A stretch of 64,000 bases of DNA, taken from Cryptomeria japonica. Its lineage: Eukaryota; Streptophyta; Pinopsida; Cupressales; Cupressaceae. Positions 12,870 through 24,824 of this stretch are shown here, in pieces; position 1 is the first letter of the stretch, and each line of letters opens with the position of its first letter. The position numbers and the translations under genes are program-made. The notes under the pieces are model-generated. The model was not told where the DNA came from. It saw only the letters and a program-made list of their open reading frames with translations, and did no database searches. The stretch spans positions 878,111,594 to 878,175,593 of the forward strand of contig NC_081409.1 in the NCBI RefSeq assembly GCF_030272615.1. The letters run 5' to 3'.

Positions 12870-12960
12870 CGCTGTTGACTGCTGCTGCTCTATTTTCGCT
12901 CTGTACTCTGCTCTCATGGATGTGTAGATGACAATGAGGATGTATTTTCCCCCATGGTCT

Positions 12961-12968
12961 ATCTTATA
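12961..12968 (-). promoter_or_regulatory. TATA box of the antisense PMD gene (element A)
   Basis: The minus strand reads GGCTATAAGATAGACC, 92 bp before the exon 1 ATG. B carries the identical TATAAGAT at the same spacing, and G has TATAAAT 83 bp before its exon 1. Confidence 0.55.
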
Positions 12969-13200
12969 GCCTACCCTAGTCCTTGCCTTTGTTTCCCGAG
13001 TCAGTCTTCTTTATCCCGTGACTCTATCACTTTATCCAGTCATTCTATTCTAGCCTTTCTTTCTTATCGAGAGATTGTCTGCAATCTTTTCAGACATTTT
13101 CATCCAATCTCTCGAGGGGGCATATCATTCCCATCTTGGGGCAACTCTGTATCAGTTCATCTTATCTTCTTTGAAACAACACGACAAGCCGCATTGTCTC

Positions 13201-13214
13201 AAAGAGGGGCAAAA
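13201..13214 (+). promoter_or_regulatory. Polypurine tract of element A
   Basis: AAAGAGGGGCAAAA abuts the 3' LTR and would prime plus-strand DNA synthesis. A second purine run, CTCGAGGGGGCAT, lies about 90 bp upstream. Both are conserved in G and, with changes, in B. Confidence 0.85.
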
Positions 13215-13960
13215 TGTAGACACCTAAAATTGTCCAGTCTAATTAAATAAATATCTTTATTTATTTAATTAATTCATTTATCCTCTTCTAGCCTTATTTC
13301 TCATTTAAATAAATACATTTATTTATTTAAATTATCCTTTTCCTAAATTAAATAAATATCTTATTTAATTTAATTGATCCCACTTCTTCTATTAATTAAA
13401 TAAATCTTTATTTATTTAATTAATTCATTAACCTTTTCTACCCATGACACATGTCATTCATCTCTTAATTCATACACTACCTACCCCTTTCATTATTTTA
13501 TTATTTCTTTTATCTACCCTCTAATCATAGTCGACCTCCTTTTACACCTCTCAATCTTATCCCTCCATTTCATATAGTGTCTTCTATATAAGGAGATGCC
13601 TCCTTCATTATCAAACCCTAATGATTCATCCTAATGATGCATTCTAATGAATCATCTTTTATACACTGGACTACACTACGATCCTACTTGCAACCACATT
13701 CCGTTCTTTTTTGAACTCTTGTGCATATAAAATCCGAGAGCAAATATATCAAGCAAGATCAATAGAGATGGGAAGAATAGAGATGCAAACCCTATTGGAC
13801 ATGTGATGGTATAATCTTTGTGATTTCGTTTGATTTGCATTGTCTTAGGTAATCTTCATATGTTATGGTGGATCTTTGTTGTTGTTAGGCTAGGGTTTTG
13901 TGGTTGAATTCATTTAGCCTTTCAATATTGTTATTGTTGTATCCATTTTCACCATATACA
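13215..13960 (+). repeat. 3' LTR of element A
   Basis: This 746-bp LTR starts TGTAGACACC and ends CACCATATACA. Its first ~215 bp hold AT-rich inverted repeats of the TTAATTAAATAAA type. A TATATAAGG box lies at 13585-13593, where B has TATTTAAGG. It is about 30 bp shorter than the B LTRs, with one hairpin unit fewer. Confidence 0.9.
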
Positions 13961-14363
13961 ATCTCCAATTGATTTCTTTTCTCAAATTTTAATTTTTTTT
14001 TTGTCAATTAATTCTTTTTTTGATTTGTTTTCTTTTTTGAAGATTTATGACAATTTTTATTTATTTTTCAAATTAATTCCTCTTTTTGATGATTTAATGG
14101 CAAATTGATTTATTTAATTAAATATGCAAAAGACATTTAATTAAAATAAATAAGATAATTGTTTAAAATGGTTTATTTGGAATGATCAATTAATTAAATA
14201 AATATTTGATTAATATCAGTGATTAATTTTGCCATGTGGCATTGATGATTTTAGAATTTAATTGTGTGCTCAAGATTTATTTAATTACCTTTGGTTAGGA
14301 CCTTGGTGACATTGTCGAGATTAGGGGCTCATGGTTTAGATGACCATTTTTTAGGGTATTACA
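13961..14363 (-). repeat. AT-rich remnant, possible edge of a minus-strand LTR
   Basis: This stretch of about 400 bp has no coding potential. On the minus strand its right edge reads TGTAATACCCTAAAAAATGG, the kind of start seen in many plant gypsy LTRs. Element A then sits inside this LTR, and the junction with the zinc-knuckle fragment of E is at 14363/14364. The partner end is outside the window. Confidence 0.4.
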
Positions 14364-14551
14364 CAATGTTCCAAATGTAACAAAGTTGGTCACAATTCAA
14401 AAAATTGTAGAATGAATGTGAAATTGCTATATTTTTGGAAGAATTGGGCATTTATCTAATCAATGCAGATCACAAACTGGTGAAGGAAATGGAAAGGCTA
14501 TTCAGAGGAATAATGTAACTTGTTATGCATGTAACAAGATTGGTCATATTG
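14364..14551 (+). pseudogene. Element E ORF1 fragment (CCHC knuckles)
   Basis: Broken reading frames match the zinc-knuckle part of ORF1 in D: QCSKCNKVGHN at the start, then a frameshift, then TCYACNKIGHI in another frame. The coiled-coil part is missing. At 14551 the match jumps straight into the middle of ORF2. Confidence 0.75.
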
Positions 14552-14935
14552 GTTATGCAGAAACTATTGCACTAAGGGAGCCATCAGAGATATTCTTTGG
14601 TAATGTAGAAACTAATGAGAGTAATGTATCTATGCAGAAAAGGACAAAAAGAAGAGAAAAGTTTATCAGAGATGCCTCCAAGAAGGTCAAAGAGATCAAA
14701 GAAATTGTCATGAATACTAGTGGTATATCAGCAAGTGAAAGGACTGCAACCTGAATCACATGTTTCATCAATTGTAACATCTTCTGAAACTGATAGTGGC
14801 AAGGTTACTAAGTTTAAGAGAGTGGAAAGGAAAAGGAAAACCTCATTGATACCTTCTCCTACTCCTAAGAAAACCAGGACACTAAGGAAGAAACATCACA
14901 CAGTTAGGAAACCGAAGAAGAAGATTACATCTAAG
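14552..14935 (+). pseudogene. Element E ORF2 fragment, middle part, left of F
   Basis: It matches ORF2 of C and D from about YAKALL through the lysine/arginine-rich segment (RVERKRKTSLIPSPTPKKT). The N-terminal ~330 residues of ORF2 are absent. The fragment ends at the CTAAG target duplication of element F. Confidence 0.75.
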
Positions 14936-15975
14936 TGTTAGGTCCTGGAGACAACTGAGAGGGGGGGTGAATCAGTTGTATAATAAATTTAAACCAAAAA
15001 CTATTTAACCAACTTAATGCTTAATACCGGTAAACAAATTAAGTATGCCGGTAGATAGTGTTAACAATAAATTGCTATACCGGTAAAGATTAATACATGA
15101 AACATAAACATAGAGTCATCCACAACACATAACACCAATATTTTGTACGTGGAAACCCTGTAAGGGGAAAAACCATGGTGGGAAACCTTACCCACAATCA
15201 AATGATACTACTACAGATAGTAAGTGTACATAAATGGGGTCTGCACATGTAGAAAGGTCAACAGCCTAGAGCTCACTGCTCAATCACAAAATGGGAGTCA
15301 CACTAACTACAGTTGGATGGTTAAATCCAATAAGAATATACTGCACAAAATAACATCTTCATATGCTGGATTCAGTACCGGTGTAATGCTGATATGCTTC
15401 TACAAAAACCTAACTTCACCTTCAAATGATGTCTTCGTGTATACCTTTTCTTAATCTCGCATATACCTTCACACAATTCTTTTTCGCATTCCACATTTGA
15501 TCTTACAAATAAGATCTTACATTTATACCATAACCTAAGATGAATTTTAGTAGGTCGGCTCTATAAGATATTACAATAAAAACATTTTACATACAATATA
15601 ATATCCGATGCAATAATCGATTAAAAATGTCATTTTAATGCATTTACATCAATAATAAATCATCTCCATAACGTGCCATGCTGATCTGGAAAAGATAAAC
15701 CTGCTGGTGTAACCCTAGATAACCCTGGACCTATTTGCTGGTAAAAGAAAATATGTAAATATGAATATACCAATGATCAATTCTTCAAAACAAAGTTTCC
15801 ACATGATGTCTTTGATATTACCAAGTGTCTTCCATATCATTCCAAGTGTCGGTGAACCATATACCAGTAACTATGCAATAGTTACTTGCTTGCCGGTGAA
15901 TGTTGCTAGATCTCCAAAGTGCTAGTTTTCAGTAGGTGTTAACATCAATGACAAAACCATACCAAAATACCAACA
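14936..15975 (-). repeat. 3' LTR of element F
   Basis: The minus strand starts TGTTGGTATTTTGG and ends CCTAACA. It contains a block with GGTTTTTCCCC and AAAATATTGGTGTTATG that is recognisable in the LTRs of C and D. Confidence 0.92.
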
Positions 15976-16354
15976 ATCTCCCCCTTTGGCATTGATGGCA
16001 ACACAAGATGGAAAAACCATCAAAGTGCCAAAATAGAAATGCCAAATACCAAAAACCAAGAATCTCCTTTAGACAACAATTTCTCCCCCTAGGAGCAATA
16101 TGTGTTTATCCAAAGATTTATTTTTCAATACCAATCTCTCCTCCAAAGATAATGTGTTTTTCCATAGATATCTCTCCCCCTTTGACATCAAATGTCAAAG
16201 TTACAAAAATCAAGTTCATACAAAATACCAACTACTCCCCCTGAGAAGTAGCTTCCTCATCAAAGACCGGAGTAAAAGATTTGTCTTTCAATTCTATCGG
16301 TTGATGACAATCATCAACTGTCTAAGTCTCTACCGGTGGTGGTATGACTCCAAG
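15976..16354 (-). other. Element F 3' untranslated region with repeated purine tracts
   Basis: This lies between the RNase H stop and the 3' LTR. On the minus strand GGGGGAG recurs: next to the LTR (the real polypurine tract) and again near 16086, 16170 and 16236. The one near 16170-16198 reads TTTGATGTCAAAGGGGGAG. C and D have a comparable double tract. Confidence 0.75.
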
Positions 16355-19300
16355 CTAATCTTTGAGATATTCAAAGGTCTCCTTAGGCAAAGGTTTTGTG
16401 AAAATATCTACAAGTTGTTCTTTAGTATTCAAATAAACCAATTTTATCTCTTTTTCCTCAACTTTTTCCCTTAGAAAATTCAGTTTGATAGAAACATGTT
16501 TTGTTTTAGAATTTAATACCAGATTCTTAGATATATCAATTGTTGTAGTGTTATCACAATATATAGTAATGGGTTCCTTGCATTTTAGCTTTATGTCTTT
16601 CAATATTTTCTTAAGCCATAGTACCTGTGTACAGTTAATTGCTGCTACAACATATTCTGATTTTGCTGTTGATAAAGATGTACAACTCTGTTTCTTACTC
16701 AACCAAGAAACTAATCTCTTTCCAAGAAAGAATGCTCCTCCAGTGATGCTTTTTCTATCATCCACATCTCCTGCCTAATTTGCATCTGTGTATGCACATA
16801 GGTCAAAGTTTTCATCTCTAGGATACCATAATCCAAGATTTGTTGTGCCTTGTAAGTACCGGAAATCCTTTTTACTGCTGATTCATGATTTTCCTTAGGA
16901 TTACTTTGAAATCTAGAAACAATACATATTGCATTCATAATATCAGGCCTAGTTTGTGTCAAATATAGTAAGCCTCCTATCATAGATTTGTATCTAGTTG
17001 GATTAACAGGTGTAGATTCATCCCTTTGAGATAATTTGTCATTTGTAGTCATAGGCATGCTTACTGGTTTAGAGTTCTCCATCCCAAATTTCTTTAGTAA
17101 TTCTTTCAAGTACTTGGATTGACTCAAAAATATACCTTTATCAGTCTGTGAAATTTGCAATCCTAAAAAGAATTATATTTCTCCAATCATAGACATTTCA
17201 AATTCTTGCTGTATCTTAATAGAAAATTCCTTATATAATCCATCTTCTCCTCCAAAGATTATATCATCAACAAACACTTCAATAATCAAGATGTCATCAT
17301 TAGTTATTTTGTAATATAAATTGCTATCTGCATTTCCTTTAGTAAAACCAATCTTTAAAAGATACTTATCGAATCTTGCATACCAAGCTCTTGGGGCTTG
17401 TTTTAATCCATACAGAGCTTTTCTTAACCTACAAACCATATCATTGTCATCTGTCAAAGAAAATCCATCAAGTTGTTCAATATATACTTTCTCTTCAAGA
17501 TCTCCATTCAAAAATGCACATTTAATATCCATTTGATAAACTTTGTAGTCCTTGTGAGCTGCAAAAGCCAAGAATAATCTAACTGCCTCAATTCTGGCTA
17601 CCGGTGCAAAGGTTTCATTATAATCAACTCCTTCTTTCTGAGAATATCCCTTACACACTAGTCTTGCTTTATTTCTGAAAACCTTACCATCTTCTTTAAG
17701 TTTGTTTCTAAATACCCATTTGGTTCCAATTACATTTTTATCTTTAGGCCGGGGAATTAATGTCCAAGTATTATTTTTCTCAATTTGTCCTAATTCTTCT
17801 TCCATAGATTTAATCCAAAATTTATCTTCGCATGCCTCATTGATAGATGATGGTTCAATTTGAGAAATAAGACATACCTCTTCATTTTCCAATCTTCCTC
17901 TTGTCATGACTCCTTTAAATTTGTTTCCAATTACCTGATCTTCAGAATGATTCAATCTTACATACTGTGGGGTGTCTTAGTTTGTTCTTCTTCTTCAATT
18001 ACTGTGGAATCCTTTGATGATACCGGGGTAACTGGATCTTCATTCTATACTGGTGGATTTAGTGTAGGTTCATTTGTCACAATTTTTGTTATCGGTTTAG
18101 AGTCTATATACCTTGAAGTTCCTCTGAATTGTTCATCAATCTTTACATTTGTACTCTCAACAATTTTTTGCAATCTCTTATTAAAACATCTATATGCCTT
18201 GCTTTTAGATGAATAACCAAGAAATATTCCTTCATCACTTCTAGGATCAAATTTGCCAATATACTCATCTCTTCTAATATAACATTTACTTCCAAAAATT
18301 CTGAAATACTTAAGAGTAGGAGTATTACCAAACCATAGTTCATGAGGGGTCTTACCGGTTTCACCTTTGATGTGAACTTTGTTGAATGTATAGCCAATAG
18401 TGCTAACTACCTCTCTCCAATATACATGTGGTAGATTTGCTTCTAATAACATACTTCTTGTTGCATCCAAGATAGTTCTATTTTTCCTTTCAACAACTCC
18501 ATTCTATTGTGGTGTCTGAGGTGTTGATAACTATCTTCTGATTCCATTCACTTCACAAAATGTATTAAATTCCTTAGATGTGAATTCTCTTCCTTGATCT
18601 GATCTTAAACATTTGATTTTCTTATTGGTTTCATTCTCAACCATTGCTTTGAATAATTTGTACTTTCCAAGTGCTTTTGATTTTTCTCTGAGAAAAGTAA
18701 CCCAACACATTCTAGAATAATCATCAATAATTAGCATTAAATATCTATCACCTTGTAAGCTTTTAGTTCTAGCTAGACCAAATAAATCAGTGTGAATTAA
18801 ATCAAGAGCATTATTGGATTTTTCTGGAATACTTTTGAAACTAGCTCTAACTTGTTTTCCAAATTGTATTCTGAGGTTTCACAATTTTAGGTAGATCTCT
18901 AACTGCCTTAGAAGTACTAATTTTTACCATGCAATCAAAGTTTACATGACATAGTCTCTTATGCCATAACCAACTTTCATCTATATGTGCAATCAAGCAT
19001 GCCTTTTCACTGTTATTCAAATGAAAGATATTACCTCTAATCTTATTACCGGTTGCAATTTCCAAACCAGTTTGATTCATGATTTTGCATTTTCCATTTT
19101 TGAATTGTAACTGAAATCCTTTCTCAACTAATTGACCAACACTTAAAAGATTATGCTTTAATCCTTCAACATAGTAGACATTGTCAGTGTTATGCTTACC
19201 ATCAAGAGATATTGAACCCTTACCTTTGATTGAATAGGATTTGTCATCTCCAAATCTTACTAAACCTCCATTGTATTCTTGAAATTTCAATAATTTACCT

Positions 19301-20450
19301 TTGTGTGATGTGAGCATCCTGAGTCAATGATCCATTCATCCTTTGCTTCAACTTTGGCTGCTAGGGCTTGTTCTACTGATTAAGCAGTAGGTGTCAGTTG
19401 ATCTTCTGTTATAGCAACAAAAACCCATCCATTGTCTGTTGGATCCTCATCAGAATCATCAGTCACACCTTCATCAACAATGTAACAAGATTTACCTTTG
19501 TTCTTCTTAAATCTGTATCTTTGATATTCAGGATTAGGCTTGTATGTTCTTCTAGCTTCTTCTCTTAGTCTAGCATGTCTATTAGGGCATCTCAAAGCCA
19601 TATGACCAATCTTATTGCAGTTAAAACATTTAAAGGGTGCTTTACCTTCATACTTACTTCCAACTGGACCTTTTGGCATTTTTCTTGGAAATAGTGCTTC
19701 AAGTTCTTCAAGCTCTTCATTCTCCTTCCTAGTTTCTTCAAGTTCTCTTGCATACAAGGCTTTCCAGTCTGATTTGTCAAATGATGGAGCAGATGATGTT
19801 GATTCTTTAAAGGCCAAATCAATTTGTATAGTACCAACAACACCAAATTCCTCAATTTCAAAGGCTAAAAGTTTTCCAATCAATGTATCCCTAGTTACTG
19901 ATGTATTAGGCATTGTTCTCAATTTATTTACAGCAGTAACCTTCATTTTATATGCCGGTGGAAATCTTCTCAAGATTTTTGAAACAATTTCATCCTCACT
20001 CAAGGTTCCTCCACAACATTTAATACCCAAAATAATTTCATTTACTCTTTCCATAAAAGCATAAATCCTTTCATCTTCTTCCATTTTCAGATGTTCATAC
20101 CTGACTCGGAAGCTTTCAAGTTTTGGAATCTTGACTATGGAATCTTCTTCATTTAGTGTTTCCAAATGATCCCAAATAGCTTTAGCAGTAGACCTATCTG
20201 ATAATCCCATGATTTGTTGATCTGATAATGAGCTCAAAAGTGCTTCTCTTTCTTTGCAATCATTCTCTTCATCTTTAGCTAAGGTAGTTGGAGCAGTCTG
20301 ACCAGCTACAACAACAGTATAACCATTCTTTGTAACTTCCCATATGTCTTTACCGATGCAATTCAGATGTGTCTCCATCCTGATCTTCCATATCCCATAG
20401 ATGGTTCCATCAAGTTTAGGACTGTCCTTCCTGAAATAAATAGTAGACAT
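16355..20450 (-). pseudogene. gag-pol: Element F copia gag-pol polyprotein (decayed)
   Basis: On the minus strand the frame opens MSTIYFRKDSPKLDG at 20450. In order it has gag with one CCHC knuckle CFNCNKIGHMALRC (about 19590-19630), protease WIIDSGCS (about 19320-19355), the pre-integrase HHCC region (about 18850-19000), the integrase core (18390-18800), RT with FVDDIIFG (17250-17273), and RNase H with SEY and DIFTKPLPK (16358-16765). The frame is broken by a stop at 19380, a deletion just after the protease site, a stop near 18530, frame changes between integrase and RT, and another before RNase H. The intact form would make every enzyme needed to copy an element with these ends. Confidence 0.93.
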
Positions 20451-20506
20451 TGGATCTCCTCAAGTTGTTAAACTTCTACAAAAGAGGACTAGGCTCTAAT
20501 ACCAAT

Positions 20507-21567
20507 TGTTAGGTCCCAAAGACAACTGAGAGGGGGGGGTGAATCAGTTGTCTAATAAATTTAAACCAAAAACTATTTAACCAACTTAATGCTTAATACC
20601 GGTAAACCAGTTAAGTATGTTAGTAGATAGTGTTGATAGTAAATTGCTATACCGATAAAGATTAATGCATGAAACATAAACATAGAGTCATCCACAACAC
20701 ATAACACCAATATTTTGTACGTGGAAACCCTGTAAGGGGAAAAACCATAGTGGGAAACCTTACCCACAATTAGATGATACTATTGCAGATAGTAAGTGTA
20801 CATAAATGGGGTTTGCACATGCAGAAAGGCCAACAACCTAGAGCTCACTACTCAATCACAAAATGGGAGTCACAGTGACTATAGTTGGATGGTTAAATCC
20901 AATAAGAATGTACTGCACAAAATAGCATCTTCATATGCTGGATTCGGTACTGGTGTAATGCTGATATGCTTCTACAAAAACCTAGCTTCATTTTCAAATG
21001 ATGTCTTCATGTATACCTCTACTTAATCTCGCATATACCTTCACACAATTCTTTTTCGCATTCCACATTTGATCTTACAAATAAGATCTTACATTTCTAC
21101 CATAACCTAAGACCAATTTTAGTAGGTCGGCTCTACAAGATATTACAATAAAAATATTTTACATATAATATAATATAGGATTCAATAACCAATTAAACAT
21201 GTTGGCTTAATGCATTTACATCAATAATAAATCATCTCCATAGCGTGCCATGCTGATTTGGAAAAGATAAACCTGTCGGTGTAACCCTAGATAACCCTAG
21301 ACCTATTTGCCGGTAAAAGCAAATATGTAAATATGAATATACCAATGATCAATTCTTCAAAATAAAGTGTCCACATGATGTCTTCGACATTACCAAGTGT
21401 CTTCCATATCATTCCAAGTTCTGGTGAACATTATATCCTGCCGGTGAACCATATACCAGTAACTGTGCAATAGTTACTTGCTTGTCGGTGAATGTTGTTG
21501 GATCTCCAAAGTGCTAGTTTTCAGTAGGTGTTGACATCAATGACAAAACCATACCAAAATACCAACA
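20507..21567 (-). repeat. 5' LTR of element F
   Basis: This copy is 1,061 bp; the 3' copy is 1,040 bp. The length difference includes an extra segment at about 21420-21445. The two-base spacer AT lies between the LTR end (CCTAACA on the minus strand) and the primer site. Confidence 0.92.
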
Positions 21568-22058
21568 CTAAGAAGAAAAATACATCGGTTACCCCCACAC
21601 TAGATGATCTACTGAATTAGATAACAGAGGAAGGAAATTTGTCTAATGTAAATAAATGGTATCATTCTTTTAAGGATTTTGACAAAAACACAATTGAAGA
21701 AAGTATTATTTTACATTTGGATATTTACAAGAAAGTTTTGATAGAAGTGATTGATGAGTTACCCAATGATTTATACATGAGATTGGAAGCTAAAAGGCTA
21801 TCTGTGATGGATCTGTACAATAAATTGAAAGTCAAAGCACATTTGGCTATACATCCAGTAAATTCTAAAGAAGAGATAGATGAGCTTATTTCTAATGCAA
21901 ACTAGTCAGTATTTGTCAGTGGACACCGACAAGTAAGCGTGATGGCTGGAAGGGCTAAGGAAATTTCTGATGAGACTGCAGATAAATGGGACATATTCTT
22001 TGTGAAGAAGGAAAAACAAGAAGAAATAAACAAACCAAAAATAGAAGACATTCAAGTT
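21568..22058 (+). pseudogene. Element E ORF2 fragment, between F and D
   Basis: It continues ORF2 after the F insertion. Recognisable words are HLDIYKKVLIEVIDELPNDL, AIHPVNSKEEIDELIS and a decayed VEKEKQEE. The same segment in C is NCVILHLDIYKKFLIEV. Stops occur at about 21615 and 21903. It ends at the AAGTT duplication beside D. Confidence 0.78.
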
Positions 22059-22872
22059 TGTTGGCATTCTACACTCTTATGAGAATAGTTGATGCTGTCA
22101 TTGATGGAAACCAATTGGCAACCAACTAGAAATTATTTGTCAACCCTCCAATAGTTACCGACACCCGCAATAGACTTCTACATTCACTGGCATGCACTTC
22201 ACCGGCAGTAGCAATAATGCATACCGACACTCAAAGCCGACATGGAATAAACTCTTGCTTATTATTTTATATTGTAATTATCTTTTGTAAAAGCTGACAT
22301 GGCATATTGTAAAAGACTCATATATATGTATGAGATCTTATAGGTCATTCAGTGGATAAGTTAGAAGATTATGAGAGTGGATATAATGATACATTTTGTA
22401 TAAGGTGATATAGTTGACAACAAGGTATTTGTAATAGACTGAGCTTAAACCGGTACTGAACTTGGCAAAGTTGATGCTGATCTAAAGTAGTACATTGTAT
22501 TGGATCTTGAGAATCCATTTTGTAAGTCAGTGAGACTTCTTGTGATTGAGTAGTGAGCTCTAGGGTGCTAGCATTCCTGCATGTGCAAGCCCCTCATTGT
22601 AAGTAATATTTATTCATTGGCCAGTGAGTGAATATTGTGGGTCACAAATCCCACTGAGGTTTTTCCCACACCAGGTTTCGTCGTTAAAAATATTGTGTTA
22701 TGGTGTGTTCTCTATGCTATCTCTGTTATTCTTATTTGTTGCATTAATTTTTATTTATTGGTACACTATTTTGGGATACAAAGTTATAAATAAGTTTAGA
22801 TATTTTGTTAACTAGTTAGACATTGATTCACCCCCCCTCTTAGTGTCTTTAGGACTATCATTGATTCTAAAA
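22059..22872 (+). repeat. 5' LTR of element D
   Basis: It starts TGTTGGCATTC. Its end TTCTAAAA is mutated from the TATAACA seen in the right copy. It contains TTTTTCCCACACCAGGTTTC and AAAATATTGTGTTATGG, a block shared with C and F. Confidence 0.88.
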
Positions 22873-22943
22873 ATTGGTATCAAAGCTTGGTCCTCTATTT
22901 TCAAAATCCTAATAGCTTGAGGAAGATTCTGACACCGGTATAG

Positions 22944-24016
22944 ATGGAGAACTTAAGGAAACAATTGGAAGGGGCTCTTGTAGGCTATGATGCAGAAAAG
23001 GTGAAGAATATCAGATTGGAGGAAGAACTTAAAATTGCTCAAGAATTCCTTTTGGCACTTCAAGATAACCTAGTTATTGCAAATAATAAAAGAAAAGAAC
23101 TTCATATGTAGATGCAGAATGAGGATGATGAAAAAGAAACTCTTAGAGAACTTGCAAACAAGTTGAGACAAGAAAAAAATAATATGAAGAATGAAATGCA
23201 AGATATGAATATGAAGTTTTGTAAAGACATTGAAGACAGAAAGAAAAATGAAGAAGACCTGACTAGGAGACTCAATGATGCTGGAAATGAAAATTTGAGA
23301 CTTAGTCATGAAAATGATATGTTGAAGTCAAAACTGATTCACATGCAACATTATAAAACTGAGCTCATGAGACAAAAGGGAATTATGGAAAATGAGTTGG
23401 TTACTACAAATAAACACAAAGAGAAATTCAAGAAAAGTTTAGAGGAATTTGATAACATGCTGAAAAGTCAGAAACCTAATGGAGACACTAATGGACTTGG
23501 ATTTGAATTTGGAGAATGTTTCGGCATTGCAAATATCCTAGATCAGAACAAATTGGTAAGACAAACTAATGCTTATAAATTTAATGGCAAATGTTTCAAT
23601 TGCAACAAATATGGTCATAGAGAAAATCAATGTAGACTTAGAAACAATCAGAATATCAATGCACCCACCGGTCAATGTTCCAAATGCAACAAAGTTGGTC
23701 ATAATTTAGAAAACTGCAGAATGAATGTGAAATGTTATGTTTGTGGAGATATGGACACTTATCTAATCAATGCAGAACACAAACTGGCATAAGATATGGA
23801 AAAGCTATTTAGAGGAATAATGTGACTTGTTATGCTTGTAACAAAATTGGACATATTGCAAAATTTTGTAGAAGCAAGACATCACCGACAAATAATAAAG
23901 GATCCAGTTTGAAAGGCAAAGAAAAGGTAGATGAGGTAAAACAATAATTTTCAAAACAATGGATTAGGAAGAGAGATCAGAATGTTGATGAGACTATCTC
24001 TATGTTGGTAGAATAG
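22944..24016 (+). pseudogene. Element D ORF1: coiled-coil protein with four CCHC zinc knuckles
   Basis: The start MENLRKQLEGAL aligns with MENLRKQLEIAL in C. Residues 1 to about 185 are a charged coiled coil (heptad-like E/K/N/L). After a short linker (GDTNGLGFEFGE) come four CX2CX4HX4C knuckles: CFNCNKYGHRENQC, CSKCNKVGHNLENC, a broken CYVCG... and CYACNKIGHIAKFC. A basic tail follows. It is gag-like in having nucleic-acid-binding knuckles, but I see no recognisable copia capsid domain. The frame has a stop at 23109 and a frameshift at about 23745. It is followed ~340 bp later by ORF2. Confidence 0.78.
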
Positions 24017-24358
24017 AGTAACCCTCCACCAGCAGGAGATTCTTCATCCAATTGAGAAGTAACCCTTTGGGGGTATTGCAACAAATTGAAAATCATGTAG
24101 ATTACCCTCGGTCGATGGTGAGAAGATAGATTTCTTCTTTATTAGTGGATGTGTTAAGTTTTCACTTAACCAGCAAGAATTTAATGTGGTTGGTAAGAGA
24201 AATGTCATTATAAATCATCGGATTTCCCTCATTTTTTATTCACCAAGCATTCAAATTAGCAGAGAGCATGAAAAAAGAGCGAAAGCATTCAAGGAAAAGG
24301 TGCAAAGTGATCTTTTCAAGCATTCAGAATATTTTCAAGTGGCTAAAGGTATTTTTCA

Positions 24359-24824
24359 ATGGCTTCTTCTTCTGCTCCCAAGTTTATTGTGAACCCTACT
24401 ATTGTGGAAAATGTAAAATTCCCTAGGCTCATATTTAAGATAATTCCCGAGATTGCTAAACAAGATGACTCTGTAGGGGCATTTTCAAAAATTCCTAAAG
24501 GTGTAGTATTTGCAGAAGACCCTAGGATTTATATACATTGCAATATAGAAGAATTAGGTTCTGAAAAGCTGATGAAAATGTATACTAAGGTAATTTGTGA
24601 TGAAAATGGCGTGGTTAAACCCAAACAAAAGATTGTAGAAACTCTAGTTTTTGTGGAGATACTGAACATTCCTCAATTTCCAAAGGAGGTAGTAAGAATT
24701 GTTCTAAGTAGAGGACATGGAGAATTTCTATGGTTGGATTTTGTCTGCAAAATAACCCGGTAAGTAATTAGGGTAGTAACTAGTTTACCCTCAACTTGCA
24801 GCAGACCTGAAAAAACAAAGAAAG
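24359..24824 (+). pseudogene. Element D ORF2, N-terminal part
   Basis: It opens MASSSAPKFIVNPTIVENVK and matches C at MASSSAPEFIANSTVIEVVK. The conserved words FSKIPKGV, DPRIYIHC, VICDENG and RIVLSRGHGEFLWLD follow. A stop at 24761-24763 (TAA) interrupts the ITRESVRVVTGLPS segment seen in C. Element C is inserted at 24824. I do not recognise this domain; it does not look like any retroviral enzyme. Confidence 0.78.

Larger units (their letters stand above)
1..13960 (+). mobile_element. Element A: Tat-type Ty3/gypsy LTR retrotransposon, 5' end outside window
   Basis: The order gag, protease, RT, RNase H, second RNase H, integrase, antisense ORF and 3' LTR is that of the Tat/Ogre branch of plant Ty3/gypsy elements. 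The window opens inside the leader: base 1 aligns with about 30770 of element B, so the 5' LTR and primer site lie to the left. The 3' LTR is 13215-13960. The 3' flank reads ATCTC, but the matching target duplication cannot be checked. A and B align from end to end, with many substitutions and a clearly diverged LTR, so they are separate insertions of one family. Confidence 0.93.
14936..21567 (-). mobile_element. Element F: Ty1/copia LTR retrotransposon
   Basis: This complete element of 6,632 bp is inserted in E in reverse orientation. Both sides carry the 5-bp duplication CTAAG (14931-14935 and 21568-21572). Its LTRs are 14936-15975 (3') and 20507-21567 (5'), with roughly 5 percent divergence by eye. 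The primer site on the minus strand is TGGTATTAGAGC (20493-20504), one mismatch from the usual initiator-Met site. The polypurine tract CCAAAGGGGGAGATTG lies at the left LTR. The internal order gag, protease, integrase, RT, RNase H is that of copia. Confidence 0.95.

Noticed and set aside
23070-23309. Minus-strand hydrophobic frame as a membrane protein
   Set aside because: It is the complement of the Lys/Glu-rich coiled coil of ORF1, which always gives Phe/Ile/Ser-rich mirror frames.
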